64,000 bases of DNA, taken from the NCBI GenBank assembly GCA_905116865.2, contig CAJHNH020004946.1, positions 1 through 64,000 of the forward strand. Reading direction: 5' to 3'. The notes beneath the pieces are model-generated. The model searched no databases and was not told the DNA's origin. It saw nothing but the letters and a program-made list of their open reading frames with translations. Positions 44,674-57,627 of the stretch are shown here, in pieces (within the stretch, counting starts at the first letter, position 1; each line of letters starts with the position of its first letter). The stretch is from Candidula unifasciata. Taxonomy: Eukaryota; Mollusca; Gastropoda; Stylommatophora; Geomitridae. The position numbers were made by a program, and so were the translations under genes.

Positions 44674-45574
44674 CTGCAAAATAGATAATTCAGTTAGACT
44701 AATTCGTTGTCAGCTTTCGACAGTGCAGCTTACTACGTCTCTGAATGATACAAATTAAATTAGCTGCAGATCTTCTATAACCATTACATACTTTCTGGTT
44801 TCATGCTGACCCTAGTTGATGTTTTTTTTATTACCTCTGTAGTCTTGCCCATTAAGTTTTCTAGTCCCAGTCTCTACTGAATTAGGTATTCCATTGATAA
44901 AGACTTTGTCAGTACATTTGGTTGTGTTTGTGTGCATCTTTTCTATCCCATCCACTGAGCTTTCTAATCATTGTGTGTTAATTTTAGCATTGCTTGCAAT
45001 CAGCTCAACTGCAGTGCCTCCCCCCCCCCCTTTACCCCCCCCCCCCCCCGCTCCCAAATTAAAAAACCATGTTATTGGGCCTAGCACTCCGCCAAAACTT
45101 TCCATTCAATGCTGGTTTAAAATTTGGCATTAGTTGGTTGAGGGCCTGTGCTACACTGGGGGCTAGAAAGGCAGAAGAAAAAGAAGAAGAAGGGATTACA
45201 AATAAAATACTCTTTACATTTGCTTATGTTTCTGTATTAGTATTAGCTGTCAGCAGGTCCCCAAAATATAGTTGTTGTTTTTCTTATTAATGATTTTTCA
45301 TAAAAATTTAAAGATCCTTCACGACTTTACAGACTAATTTCAGAATTAAACGAGTAATTATATTGGGACAGTTTATGAGGGGCAGTGTATGCTATGATAC
45401 AGAAATCTGGCTGCATCAGGCGGCACCGTAAAAAAGGCGGGATACGCATCGAAATCAAAATACAACTGAACATTTCATCTGACAGCGCAAAGTTTTAGGG
45501 GCGGCATTTTGAAGACTTGCATCACGCTGAACAAATCTATCACACAGGACTGAGTTGACTAACGTTCAGTAGTT
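44674..45574. other. Upstream of the PDZ exon, no further exon seen
   Basis: The next PDZ-gene exon was not recognised here. There are C runs at 45019-45050. Confidence 0.45.
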
Positions 45575-45705
45575 TGCAAGAGGTAGACCAAGAACAACAT
45601 CGAAGGATAACATCAGAGAAACTCTACATTATCACTATGTGTCTATGGTCAAAGCTGCCAGAAAAGCACGAAGCAGGACCTTGAGGACGTAAAGAAAAAG
45701 AAGTT
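45575..45705 (+). mobile_element. LINE ORF2 tail (type D)
   Basis: The plus frame reads RGRPRTTSKDNIRETLHYHY, VSMVKAARKARSRTLRT and a stop, a clean C-terminus with no upstream part. Confidence 0.68.
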
Positions 45706-45999
45706 TGCCAAACCTATCTGAACGATAGCAATTCATATTTGTAAAAAGAAATTATGCCTGCTATCAAATGGTCTGCAGCTGATTTCGAACCGGTTTCTGC
45801 CTTTCTTCTACTAATACTATATTTACATTTGAGTGAAAGGCATTACAGTTATAATGTTATCAGATTTTCTCTGTGTGTCCGATCCAAAGTCAACGTCTTT
45901 TCCTCGCCTCTTGATTCACTGGAATTTGTTTAGTTCTCTACCAAAACTTCACATTAGTGATTATGTCATACAACTTAGTTTTCTCGGTGATGTTGACTG

Positions 46000-46180
46000 A
46001 GTGATTTGAGCACCCGGCTCGTATGTGGAAGATCCCAGTTCGATTTTTGGTAAATGATGCAGATTTATTTTCTGTGGGGTGGTTAAGAAAAACTTGCACA
46101 GTTCGTGGTGTCTGCACCAGCTATGTGACCTTAAGTCATCATGCGCATGACCTCCCATCACACCCCCACACCGACCACCA
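46000..46180 (+). repeat. tRNA-headed repeat
   Basis: GACTGAGTGATTTGAGCACC head with B box CAGTTCGATTTTT, then a unique-looking body. Confidence 0.5.
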
Positions 46181-47626
<1,446 letters not shown>

Positions 47627-47799
47627 ATGGCAAGCATAACTGTACACAAAGCTGGATAATTTAGAAATATGTCGAGCGGCACACGTCAGCTCGATAAAGT
47701 AAAGTAAATCAGTTAACAATAAAGTTATTAAATATTTAAAAAAAAAAAAAAATCATGCACATTATTGAACTGTCAGAGCTGTGTCTAGAAGAGTGAACT

Positions 47800-47955
47800 C
47801 AGCCCCACCAGGACCGCACGACTAGCGATAAACGCACGGTGACACAAAGTACCACCATTCGGAAATGAATTCCCCCCCCCCCCCCCCCCCCCCAACCTCC
47901 TGTTTTTTAAGCTCAATTTCGAGAAACCTCATTCAACCGTTAGGTTAAATCAGAG
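47800..47955 (-). repeat. Interspersed repeat, family 3, reversed
   Basis: Minus-strand copy interrupted by a run of about 21 C at 47873-47893. Confidence 0.65.
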
Positions 47956-48269
47956 CTCCAAACGACAGCCTAGGTGGCGCTTTAAAACAACAAAAATGCG
48001 CCCCACAATGGGAAGGGAATAATGTCTAGAAGAACGTATCAGCACGTTCGAATCAATTAACAACTGATAACAGAAATTGGGTTTTCATTTCTGAATTAAC
48101 AAAACTACGTAATACCAAGCACAATTACAGACAATACTGGATACTTTAGAAATCTGTGGGGGCAAATGTTAGCTAGATCGTTTCACAGAAATCAGAAAAT
48201 AATGGGCTAAGGCTGTCTTAATAGACAAAAAAATAAACCTAATTGAAATAATATAATACATTTATATCT

Positions 48270-48500
48270 TCTTCTTCTCGTTCACCGACTGTAAACTCCG
48301 GCGGAAAGTTATGTAATGAGTCTGAGTGTTGAGTGCACATCCGTTTTACAGATTGGACTTACGTGTATGCATATTGTTGGTTAACAGCCTTTCAAAGAAG
48401 CTCCCAATTAGCCAACTCTTACAACATGCTTGTTGGGGAGGCAGTGGGTCTGTTCTTGTTTCCCCTACAATGGATCCCGGAACCCACACGGGGATTATTT
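48270..48500 (+). repeat. Interspersed repeat, family 4
   Basis: From TTCTCGTTCACCGACTGTAA to GAACCCACACGGGGATTA. Confidence 0.7.
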
Positions 48501-49033
48501 ACTTATACATAAGCTGGATGAATTGTTCCTGGTAAACACGATCTGCACGATCGTACTAACGCTTTCGGCGCCAAGAAACGCATCAAATGTGATCAGCTAT
48601 TGTCTGTGTATATAATACACCAAATGGTGTGTAATTATTTCAATTACATTCGGTCTGAACATATAAAGAAATCTGGTTTAATATTTCAATATGCAGTACA
48701 TCACATGTTGCCAGTTGCCAAGTAAGAAACTGGTTCTCTTTCACGGTGGTTACTGTTTCATGTGGGTTATGGGTTTCTTTTGGAAAATATGGGACTGAGA
48801 GAGTTAAGAACAGTAGATGAGAAAAAGAAACATAAGATAGTGAATGCTGAATAAACAAAAACATCTAAATACCACTCCTAATTATATACAAAGCTGGGTA
48901 ATGTAAAATCCATTACTCGATCAGTTTGTCCCTTTCCGACTGCTACAAAGGGGTTTACAATTATTGCACCCGTAACGACTACACCGGCCTATTGTAACCT
49001 GCAGTCGTGTGTGGATAAGGACGATCCTTAGAT

Positions 49034-49228
49034 TAGGGGCTATCAACCTGTGATCGTGACCGGTTTGGGGTTCGAACGACCCTTTCACAGAGGTCGCCAA
49101 AGACCATCGGAAAACACACATTCACTGAAGTTATGAAGTAGCAACGAAAATAATTGTATGGTTGGGGGTCACACAACATGAGGAATTGTACTAAAGTGTC
49201 GCGGCATTAGCGATGTTGAAAACCGCTG
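49034..49228. mobile_element. SPIN-like hAT miniature element with 8-bp duplication
   Basis: A 195-bp element ending GTTGAAAACCGCTG and starting TAGGGGCTATCAAC (degenerate terminal inverted repeats of CAGNGGTTNTCAAC type). It is flanked by CCTTAGAT (49026-49033) and CCTTAGAC (49229-49236), an 8-bp hAT-type target duplication. The internal strings TTCGAACGACCCTTTCACAG, GTTATGAAGTAGCAACGAAA and GGTTGGGGGTCACACAACAT strongly resemble the non-autonomous SPIN hAT element as I remember it. There is no coding capacity. Confidence 0.8.
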
Positions 49229-49233
49229 CCTTA

Positions 49234-49237
<4 letters not shown>

Positions 49238-49322
<85 letters not shown>
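49238..49322. repeat. AT repeat at the right edge of the hAT element
   Basis: Pure AT tract starting directly after the target-site duplication of the SPIN-like element. Confidence 0.97.
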
Positions 49323-49324
<2 letters not shown>

Positions 49325-49346
49325 TAGTGCGTATGTTAACACGATC

Positions 49347-49476
49347 GTATTAACTCTTTCAGTCCCAAGGAACGCGTCATACGCTCATACGTTCCTACAT
49401 AGAAGCACAATGATATCAAGAGCGTTAATTTTACGGCCTCTGATGCTAAACCCCCTGGGACTGAAAGAGTTGAATA
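49347..49476. mobile_element. 130-bp MITE with long terminal inverted repeats
   Basis: GTATTAACTCTTTCAGTCCC at the left and its inverse (GGGACTGAAAGAGTTGAATAC) at the right, about 22 bp of inverted repeat. Related copy at 30104-30234, possible longer relative at 42577-42812 and a left-end piece near 48550. Confidence 0.65.
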
Positions 49477-49984
49477 CATATGTGATGCTGAAAATCCCCT
49501 CCAAAAATATTGAAATACAACACCTAATTATCTACACAAATCTGTGTACCATAGAAATATATCTAAGTGAACACGTCAACGCTTTTGTAGCAAGGCAAAA
49601 AAGCCGTAATTCTATCTGAAAATGCCCCAACAACTATCGAAATATATTACATAATAATATATATTTAAAACAAAGTACCTTACAAATTTATCTGTATGAA
49701 CACGTCAACACGATCGTATCAAAAAACAAATCAGAAAATAATGAGGTAATCCCAGCTTGTCAAAGGTTTTATACTAAAGTGGAGACTAGCCCTTCTATCG
49801 CCTCCTTTTCCGTTGTGTGTGTGTGTTCTCACTTAAGTATAGTGCTTACTTATATTATACTGCGCGATCTCTCAACGCGTCCTACAATCAACACAGTTTA
49901 AATCCCGAGTTTATGAGCTAGGTCATTGTGAACTACAATTGAGATGAGATAAAAGATAGGCACACGAATGTGTGGAATTTATTC

Positions 49985-50200
49985 ACACACTATTTTATCT
50001 GTACCACGGTGTGTAGTGAACGAGGAAGACCAAGAGAGACTACTAAGAACCATCAGCAGAGAAGGCTCAATTATGGGCCTAATGAGTTTCCAAAACCACA
50101 AATCAGGTGGTAACGAACCGCCAGACATGGAGAGCTATGACCTCTGCCCTATGCGCGGCCTTAGACTCAAGAGTAAAGACTAACTAACGATGTGTAGTCG
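49985..50200 (+). mobile_element. LINE ORF2 tail (type F) with TAAC tail
   Basis: It carries GRPRETTKNHQ-type coding remnants and ends in CTAACTAACG. It is the same family as 63720-63925. Confidence 0.6.
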
Positions 50201-50402
50201 TTATACGAGTCGCATAATTCAGGTGTATCATCTACAAATTGTGAAAGAAATATATGAAACACTAGAAAGGATTCCTGTTACCATTGAAGGTGACTCACTT
50301 CTCAAACAATAATCATCTAAATCCCCCTTTCTTCTGTACTTCTATGTATTGTGTTACTATTTGTATCAGGGAAAGTAAATACATTGTTTATGCGAGTGTG
50401 TG

Positions 50403-50404
<2 letters not shown>

Positions 50405-50466
<62 letters not shown>

Positions 50467-50720
50467 TATCATGTCCTTTGCAGAACGTCGCTCTCATCAG
50501 TCTGCCTGAAAGAAACTCGGTCTTTCGCCAGTTCTCCCGCCTTATGTACTTTCATACTCAAGGAGTCACTTATATACTGTGCCCATCTTCGTGTCGGTCG
50601 GCGCCTGCCCCTCCTTCCTGGTACCATGCCTTCTGCTATAATTTTTTCCAATCCGTAGTGGCGCTTGATATGACCAGAATATTTCAGCTTCAATACACAC
50701 ACATATACATATATATATAC

Positions 50721-50751
<31 letters not shown>

Positions 50752-50756
50752 CGTAT
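50405..50756. repeat. Two AT-type repeats flanking a LINE tail
   Basis: AT at 50405-50462 and a mixed AT/ATAC tract at 50696-50756 enclose the LINE fragment of 50469-50702. Confidence 0.95.
50469..50702 (-). mobile_element. LINE ORF2 tail (type C)
   Basis: The minus frame is open for 77 codons: LKYSGHIKRHYGLEKIIAEG, GRRGRRRPTRRWAQYISDSL and a C-terminal SFRQTDESDVLQ. It is flanked by AT repeats. Confidence 0.72.
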
Positions 50757-51094
50757 TTAAATATGATCATCATATTTACAGTGTACTGTATTTAGAAAAA
50801 TTAAGTTTAAAAGTTTCCTTTGTTGGGCCACGGAACAAATTAATTTAGGTTCCATTATTTTCAATGGGAAAAATGCCCTTGGATCTCGAACGATTTGGAA
50901 TTCTATCGCTGTCTCAAATCTGATTATGTTCGAATCTCAAGGTACCACATCATTACAAGGAGCCGCGGGGGCATAGTGGTTAAAAGCTTGTCTCTTGACA
51001 CGAACGTTTTGGAGTCGAAATCTACATGGATAGGATGATCATAATGTCTTGAGCTGAAAACGGACCATCCAACTATTATTGTTGTTGCAACATT

Positions 51095-51245
51095 GTTAGT
51101 TGCGTATCCTTTACAGAACGTTGCAGAACCAACCCTAACAGCCCCTGGCTGTTGTGTGGTTTCTCTAGGCAATTTACATCCAGTAGTTTGCCATTGCTTT
51201 CTGGGTGGTCGGCTTTCTTGAAACCACTGTCGAAACTAAGGCAAG
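51095..51245. repeat. Interspersed repeat, family 7
   Basis: Shares the GGCAATTTACATCCAGTAGT and GCCATTGCTT strings with 56345-56530 and, more weakly, 59465-59640. The class is unknown. Confidence 0.45.
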
Positions 51246-51486
51246 GCGCAACTATTATATAGAGCTTAAAACTGGACATTTCACTATTACCAAGAGATTA
51301 GAACGGGACATTCCACTATTATCAAGAGCTTAAAACAGGACATCCCACTATTATCTAGAACTGAACATGCTAAAATAAAAATTATCATCAACGCATTGCA
51401 ATCATTTAAAGTATCTAAAGCAAGCAATATACTAGGGCCTAAAATATAAGTGTACTATTCTCTAGCGAATTCCTAGATTTATTTTT

Positions 51487-52240
51487 TGGACAACTGTGTT
51501 GAGTACCCACGAGACGACGGGGACTGACCAGGAGAAAACGGGACAATTGTTCTGAGTACCCACGAGACGGCGGGGACTGCCCAGGTGAAAACGGGACAAT
51601 TGTGTTGAGTACCCACGAGACGGCGGGGACTGCCCAGGTGAAAACGGGACAATTGTGTTGAGTACCCACGAGACGGCAGGGACTGCCCAGGTGAAAACGG
51701 GACAATTGTGTTGAGTACCCACGAGACGACGGGGACTGACCAGGAGAAAACGGGACAATTGTTCTGAGTACCCACGAGACGGCGGGGACTGCCCAGGTGA
51801 AAACGGGACAATTGTGTTGAGTACCCACGATACGGCGGGGACTGCCCAGGTGAAAACAGGATAATTGTGTTGAGTACCCACGAGACGGCGGGGACTGCCC
51901 AGGTTAAAACGGGACAATTGTTCTGAGTACCTACGAGACGGCGGGGACTAGCCAGGTGAAAACGGGACAATTGTGTTGAGTACCCACGAGACGGCAGGGA
52001 CTGCCCAGGTGAAAACGGGACAATTGTGTTGAGTACCCACGAGACGACAGGGACTGCCCAGGTGAAAACGGGACAATTGTGTTGAGTACCCACGAGACGG
52101 CAGAGACTGCCCAGGTGAAAACGGGACAATTGTGTTTAGTACCCACGAGACGGCGGGGACTGCCCAGGTGAAAACGGGACAATTGTGTTGAGTACCCACG
52201 AGACGGCGGGGACTGCCCAGGTGAAAACGGGACATTAAAA
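51487..52240. repeat. 53-bp minisatellite, about 14 copies
   Basis: Unit GGGACAATTGTGTTGAGTAC, CCACGAGACGGCGGGGACTG, CCCAGGTGAAAAC (53 bp). Because 53 is not a multiple of three and the unit lacks stops in all minus frames, several overlapping ORFs of 95-216 codons appear. They are a by-product of the repeat. Confidence 0.95.
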
Positions 52241-53670
52241 ATCATTGGATATGAAAGCACATAGGACTAGAAGAGAATCGGCTAGAGACAGAGAGACTTT
52301 AAGGCAGGAAGTGGCGAGAGCGACGTTCCCGAAGGATTTAATGACTGATGATAATGAATATGTTATAAAGGAGATCTATCTCTAATTTGACTGATAAGAA
52401 AAACTAACTTACCAAGAATAATATTGGGCACTTACAGTTTTGATGGTTTTAACGCTATAAGATTTGCATCTTTGCACCAGGTGTTTAAATCTCATATAGC
52501 TGGATTTTTTCCGCACATTTGCTGGTTGCCACTGGTAGTGGTTTACACAGCACGAACTACGTAGCCCCAACAACATCCCCCGGGGATCTCTGAAACATCT
52601 GAGTCACGAACCGAAAGAAGGCAGTCAGAAATCGAATCAGCAATCGAAACAAGCGATGTTTGCCATTTTGCCAAGAAGACCATGAACTGAATATTTTAGA
52701 AAATATTAAGGAAGAGATTAGGAAATAAAAACACTCCTTAAAGCGTTTACATCAAGCGAATATTTTAGAAAATAATAAGGAAGAGATTAGAAACAAACGG
52801 GGACACTGGTGAAAGCTTAAACAAACTTGAACAGATTGTTGCAAAATGACAGTAAAGACACATTCAAACTGTCGACAGTTAAAAATAAGAGCTGCAGTGT
52901 TTTACCTGTAAAAGTCCATTATCGTCAGCACAGTTGTTTACTGATTGTGTTTGTCACATCTTGAATGCACTGTTACGCTGCACAGCATGTGATCATACAC
53001 GCTGATTACCTCAATATTGCTTGCTGATGCCTGCGTGTTGCAGGCCTGATTTAGCTACTGAGGCATTGATTGTCCTTATAAGGTATTTTGGTCTACTTAT
53101 TCTTATTTCTCTTCCTTATTAAATATAAAGGACTTGTTATATGTTTGACATACTTTTGCCATCGCTCATTCCTCTGCTAAAAAATAAATTTGTCTTATTT
53201 GACAACAGACAGACAGGCAAACACGGTCGAAGATCTGTTGATCTGTCTCGCTATTCTGTGTACACAGTGGGCCGCGTAAAGCTCGTTGCAAAGATTCATC
53301 TACCTGTAACGAAGGCGAGATTTAACAAAACACGGGCCTAGTGGTATACTCATTAACCTGTCTAACAGGGGTGTGCGGTGTCAGAGAAGTTCCAGGTTTA
53401 AGGCGAAGGAGAAAGCTTTTGTGGCAATGGCGATTAGCAAATAAATGCAAGTTTTGGACAAAAGGAAAGAATGAAGAAACTGTACCGTTGCCACACTTTT
53501 TGGCAACCAGCATAAACAGAAATAACGGAAATATTGTGGGAAGTAAAAGCGGCCTTTATGATGTTAACTACATAACGCATACATAAAAATGGGGCTAGCA
53601 TCATATGCCCTCTTCGTCACTAGAGCGAAAAGGGAATTTTACTTCACCCTTATGCATTAAACTGCAGTTT
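52241..53670. other. No convincing gene
   Basis: Several short ORFs, none with a recognisable domain. A duplicated string (GAATATTTTAGAAAATAATA…GGAAGAGATTAGGAA) occurs at about 52690 and 52758. Confidence 0.45.
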
Positions 53671-53815
53671 TTGAAGAAGAAGAAGAAGAAGAAGAAGAAG
53701 AAGAAGAAGAAGAAGAAGAAGAAGAAGAAGAAGAAGAAGAAGAAGAAGAAGAAGAAGAAGAAGAAGAAGAAGAAGAAGAAGAAGAAGAAGAAGAACGAAC
53801 GAACGAACGAACGAA
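53671..53815. repeat. GAA triplet repeat followed by GAAC units
   Basis: About 40 uninterrupted AAG/GAA triplets, then five GAAC units. It is purine-only on the plus strand, a composition able to form triplex DNA. Confidence 0.98.
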
Positions 53816-54574
53816 TGAAACAAAACCACGAACTTTACTTTCAAAGGGTACAAACTAAGCATTCAGTCCCGTCTTACATTCGGTCCTTCCAAACACCCAT
53901 CTTTTACCCAGCAAATGTATTTTATCAGTAACGGATGTTACGTTCAGAAGAAAAGACGAAGCTGTACTTCAGAGCACCAGTCTTGTTCTTATATGAGTTA
54001 AAACGCATTGATGCGGGACGTTATTTTAAACCACAACTGGAATAGCAAGTATGACGATAACAGACGAGTGGAAGAGTAGAACTTAAAAAACTTAAAACAT
54101 GTTCTAAAATAGCAACGAACCATATAGTGAATTTCATGGCACTTGTAGAATTATGTTTTAATAGGGTACACACGATGATGTTTATCGGCCTGCGAAAGTT
54201 CATTTTGTGCCAGGCCCTTTAAAGATATTTCCGTGAGGCCATTACTCTATCCCTAAAAAAAACTATTTATGCATCTATATTAGCACTGGCGCACGCGATC
54301 TCACTTGACATTGTAAAAACCACGGCTAGCTGCGGTGTAGGGATCGGTCGTACCGTAAACCTCCGCAAATTGTCACAACCAACTCAGTCTTCTCTTTGTC
54401 TTGTAAATAATCTGGGCCTGTGTTTGTTGACAAGAATAGTCCATGCAAAGTGTTCGGCTGCACACAGAAAATCTTCAATTTCATTGCATTCCCCTTTTAG
54501 CAGGGAAGGCTGTTTCTCCCATAATTAATGTCTTTATAGTTGGTACAACTGTTGTTTTTTGCTGATGTTTCCAA
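53816..54574. other. No feature seen
   Basis: Unique-looking sequence between the GAA repeat and a LINE tail. Confidence 0.45.
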
Positions 54575-54915
54575 AACAAGTAATTCTTCTTCTCAAAGTC
54601 CATGTCGTGGGGCGTTGGTAGTCATGTCTTTCCACAGCCTTCTGTCTCGCGTACTTTCAGTCAACTCTGACACAGATGATTTTCCATGCCATGATGTTAA
54701 ACTGTCTAGCATCTTTTCTCTCGGTCCCCCTCTGCCTTTCCTTCCCTCCAACTTTCCGACTGTCAGTATGTACTCCCGTTTTCTTCTTCTCATCGCATTC
54801 CTAAAGAATTTAGTCTATCTCTTTCTGGTGGGGGCAATCAGTTCTCTTCGTGAGTCAGTTTCTATCGAGACGTCTTCATTCTTTTTACCTGTCCAGGGAA
54901 TTCTCATCATTCGTC
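54575..54915 (-). mobile_element. LINE ORF2 tail (type B), best copy
   Basis: The minus frame reads MRRRKREYILTVGKLEGRKG, EKMLDSLTSWHG and DRRLWKDMTTNAPRHG. The arrangement is that of a non-LTR element C-terminus. Confidence 0.72.
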
Positions 54916-55119
54916 TATAAAACCACATATCCGCAGCTTCCGAATATGTTTTCACTAATTTACCAACTATCCATGATACACGTCCGTATATCAAGACAGG
55001 ATTTATATTTGTTTTTAATTTGAACGGTAATGGTGTATCTGTTACTCCGTTACATGGAATTATGTGGATTTTAATACATTAAGCACTGCTTGAATGTGTA
55101 TATAGAGAAACTGGGTATA

Positions 55120-55147
55120 ACGTCTCTCCCTCCCTCTTTCTCTCTCC

Positions 55148-55215
<68 letters not shown>
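55120..55215. repeat. CT then TA microsatellite
   Basis: CT-rich tract to about 55167, then about 24 TA units. Confidence 0.97.
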
Positions 55216-55221
<6 letters not shown>

Positions 55222-55419
55222 CTGCCTTTTTTTTAATCACCCCTCCCCCCAACTGCTCCTGAGGCTACTATCGCCCCCCAGACCAACCGTCGCTTCGCCC
55301 TTCCTTTCCCCAGTTTTTTTTAAGGGAACAAGCCTACTCACCTCCCTCGCCCCCATCCCTCGGGCCTGTCCCAGCCTGACCGCCCCCCCCCCCCTCTCTA
55401 GTGGGGAGATGTAGATCCC

Positions 55420-55892
55420 ACTTCAAGACCCAGCGAGTTAAACCCATGAGAAGTCATAATAAGATCACGCCGCCTTACGTTAAAACATGAATAAGTTTGA
55501 AGTTTGAACAACGGATCAACATCATGACACACGGATAGTAACCCATAAGTGCTCCGTTCTTTTTCTAACTCAAGTCTGAGTCCAAAGAAGCTCAGCACAG
55601 TGTACAGGCTCTGTAGCACCGGCGAGGATCCTGAAATAATTTAGGTAGATTTTTAACTCCAAATTTTGCTCGGGCAGCGCCGTTAGGCTACTCTTTTCGT
55701 TTTCAAACTGCCAAGGGATTGTTTACGTGCGCAACAATTCACACAGACGTCTGTTTTCAATACCCGGAGACCAGGGAAAATTACTAGAAGTCCAAGTCCA
55801 TGTGAAAAAAACCCAGCCCTTTTCGGGGTTTGAACCCGGCATCTCTAGCACTCGAGGCGGACACCATGCCTCGAGACCACGCAGCTCTCTAC
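55420..55892 (-). repeat. tRNA-headed SINE, family 2
   Basis: Minus-strand copy of 4028-4450, with B box GGGTTTGAACCCGGCATCTC read on the plus strand as its complement region near 55828-55850. It is better preserved than the other copy. Confidence 0.75.
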
Positions 55893-56884
55893 TAAATATG
55901 AATAAATGGCCGCAAGCAGAATTCACTGTAAGCTCTTCCCCCGTGTTCTTCAAACAATTAACATCTCGACCTATTTCGCGGGAAGACAAGCACTTAAAAT
56001 ACATCGGATAGGAATAACTTAAAAGGGATACTTCTACGTTTGCTGAGTATAAGTGGGTTGGGATTCTCAAGGTGTGGTGTATTTTGACGTCATTTACTGG
56101 ACAATGCGAGACGCGGGGTAAAAGAGGCGCGGGGGTGGGGAGCAGGGGGGAGAGGGGAGCGGGGGAGAGAGGGGCGGGTATTTTTTTTTTTTTTGGGGGG
56201 GGGGGGGGCGATACCAAACTAAATTGTTCAGATAGTAAACGGTGTACTGCAGATAAGTGAAAAATTACTCCTATTTTATCGGTCCTCCTATGTGAAAAGT
56301 TTGAAAGACTGCTTTAAAAGACGCCACACAAGCAACCCCAGCACTTGGTTATTTATGTATAGTTTTACTAGGCAATTTTAGACTTAGTGGTTTGCCGTTG
56401 CTCACTTGAAAGGTTTTCGCTCCATACCATTGTCTAAATGAATGCACAGCGGTCTGCTGTCAAACTGAACCAGGCATTCGGGAATTACAAACCATGTTCG
56501 TAATCTGTATGTCACAGAGGCCGCCCCTCCCCCAAACAAAAACAAAAATTCGGTTTGATATTCAGTAGTTCGTTCTTCATATGCCAAGTCATCACTTTCT
56601 GTTACTTGATTAATTCATATGACAAGTGTGGTATCCGAGTTAAAGGATTTTTTTTTTTTTTTTAACTTAGGTAGAAAATGACTGATCTACAACATTGTAA
56701 AATGAAATTTCTTGAAAATGAATTTCTTGTTTATCCTAATTTTTGTAAGTAGACATCGTTCGTGTGGCTTTCGAACAATGGTAGGAGAGGCAAACCGTAA
56801 AAGAGATAATAACATCACTATTTTATTCCTAAAGCCAGCATTGGATGCGCATTCTGTATCCAAACTACTTTATTATGGATACGT

Positions 56885-57215
56885 CCTGTGTCATGTAAAT
56901 ATACAACCTCTTATGTCATACAAGTCTTTCGTCTGTGTCCTGTATCATGCAAGTATACACTTGATGTCCTATATCATGCAAGTATATCCTTTGTATCCTG
57001 TGTCATGCAAGTTATATCTTCTTTGTCCTGTCTCATGCAAGTATACACTTGATGTCCTATATCATGCAAGTATATCCTTTGTATCCTGTGTAATGCAAGT
57101 TATATCTTCTTTGTCCTCTATCATCAAAGATTATTCTTTGTGTCCTATTTTATGCAACAATACATGCTCTGATATCCAGTTTATCTTATATCATGCAATT
57201 ATACCCTCTTTGTCC
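56885..57215. repeat. Degenerate tandem repeat, about 30 and 90 bp periods
   Basis: Units around TCCTGTATCATGCAAGTATA repeat about every 30 bp. Two consecutive blocks of about 90 bp (near 56937 and 57026) are nearly identical. The 224-codon plus-strand frame over it is judged to be repeat-derived. Confidence 0.75.
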
Positions 57216-57239
57216 TATTTAAATATGTGTGTTTGTTTA

Positions 57240-57445
57240 TGTGCGTCTAGGGCCGCGTTAGCGAGTCGAAGCGAGACTCACTTTCAAATTCAGCTGCGAC
57301 TCGCTGCAGCCCTTGGCTGGTGTTTTAAACCTGGTGGTTCCCGGGGTTCGCCCGTAATGGGTACCAGAGTTAACACTCTGGGGTAAATGGAGGAACGTCG
57401 CTGTAGCTACGGTGTTAAGTGCGGACGGTGACACAGGCGGTCAGT
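57240..57445 (+). repeat. Interspersed repeat, family 5 (possible SINE)
   Basis: GTTAGCGAGTCGAAGCGAGACTC start, GTTCCCGGGGTTCGCCC (B-box-like) and GGGGTAAATGGAGGAACGTC. A reversed copy lies at 63400-63560, with its other end at 63238-63320 displaced by about 80 bp. Confidence 0.6.
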
Positions 57446-57537
57446 TTCTTATCAGCTGTCGGTACTGGTGGCAGAGCACTTACGATTTATAACCGTATGC
57501 AATGACGCTGGTTCACATCTTCTGACTTTACCATTAC

Positions 57538-57540
<3 letters not shown>

Positions 57541-57598
<58 letters not shown>

Positions 57599-57627
57599 TG
57601 CGTGTGTGTGTGTGTGTGTGTGTGTGG
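57541..57627. repeat. TG repeat with CGTG core
   Basis: TG units with six central CGTG units and TG units on both sides. Confidence 0.97.

Larger units (their letters stand above)
47630..49780. repeat. Dispersed degenerate repeat units hosting younger insertions
   Basis: Similar strings recur near 47635, 48110, 48875, 49520 and 49660: TACACAAAGCTGGATAATTT, GAAATATGTCGAGCGG, AACACGTCAACACGATCGTA, AAATCAGAAAATAATGGGCT. The units are broken up by the hAT element, the MITE, an AT tract and family 3 and 4 repeats. It looks like an old repeat of unknown class. Confidence 0.45.

Noticed and set aside
51439..52260. Overlapping ORFs of 95-216 codons on the minus strand
   Set aside because: All derive from the 53-bp array, which has no stops in any minus frame.
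53141..53586. Two short plus-strand ORFs as a host gene
   Set aside because: No recognisable domain, signal peptide or splice support.
53605..53931. Poly-Lys (plus) and poly-Leu (minus) ORFs
   Set aside because: Translation of a GAA/TTC triplet repeat.
56712..57386. 224-codon plus-strand ORF with Cys and hydrophobic stretches
   Set aside because: Most of it covers a degenerate 30/90-bp tandem repeat, and the end falls in an interspersed repeat. No domain is visible.
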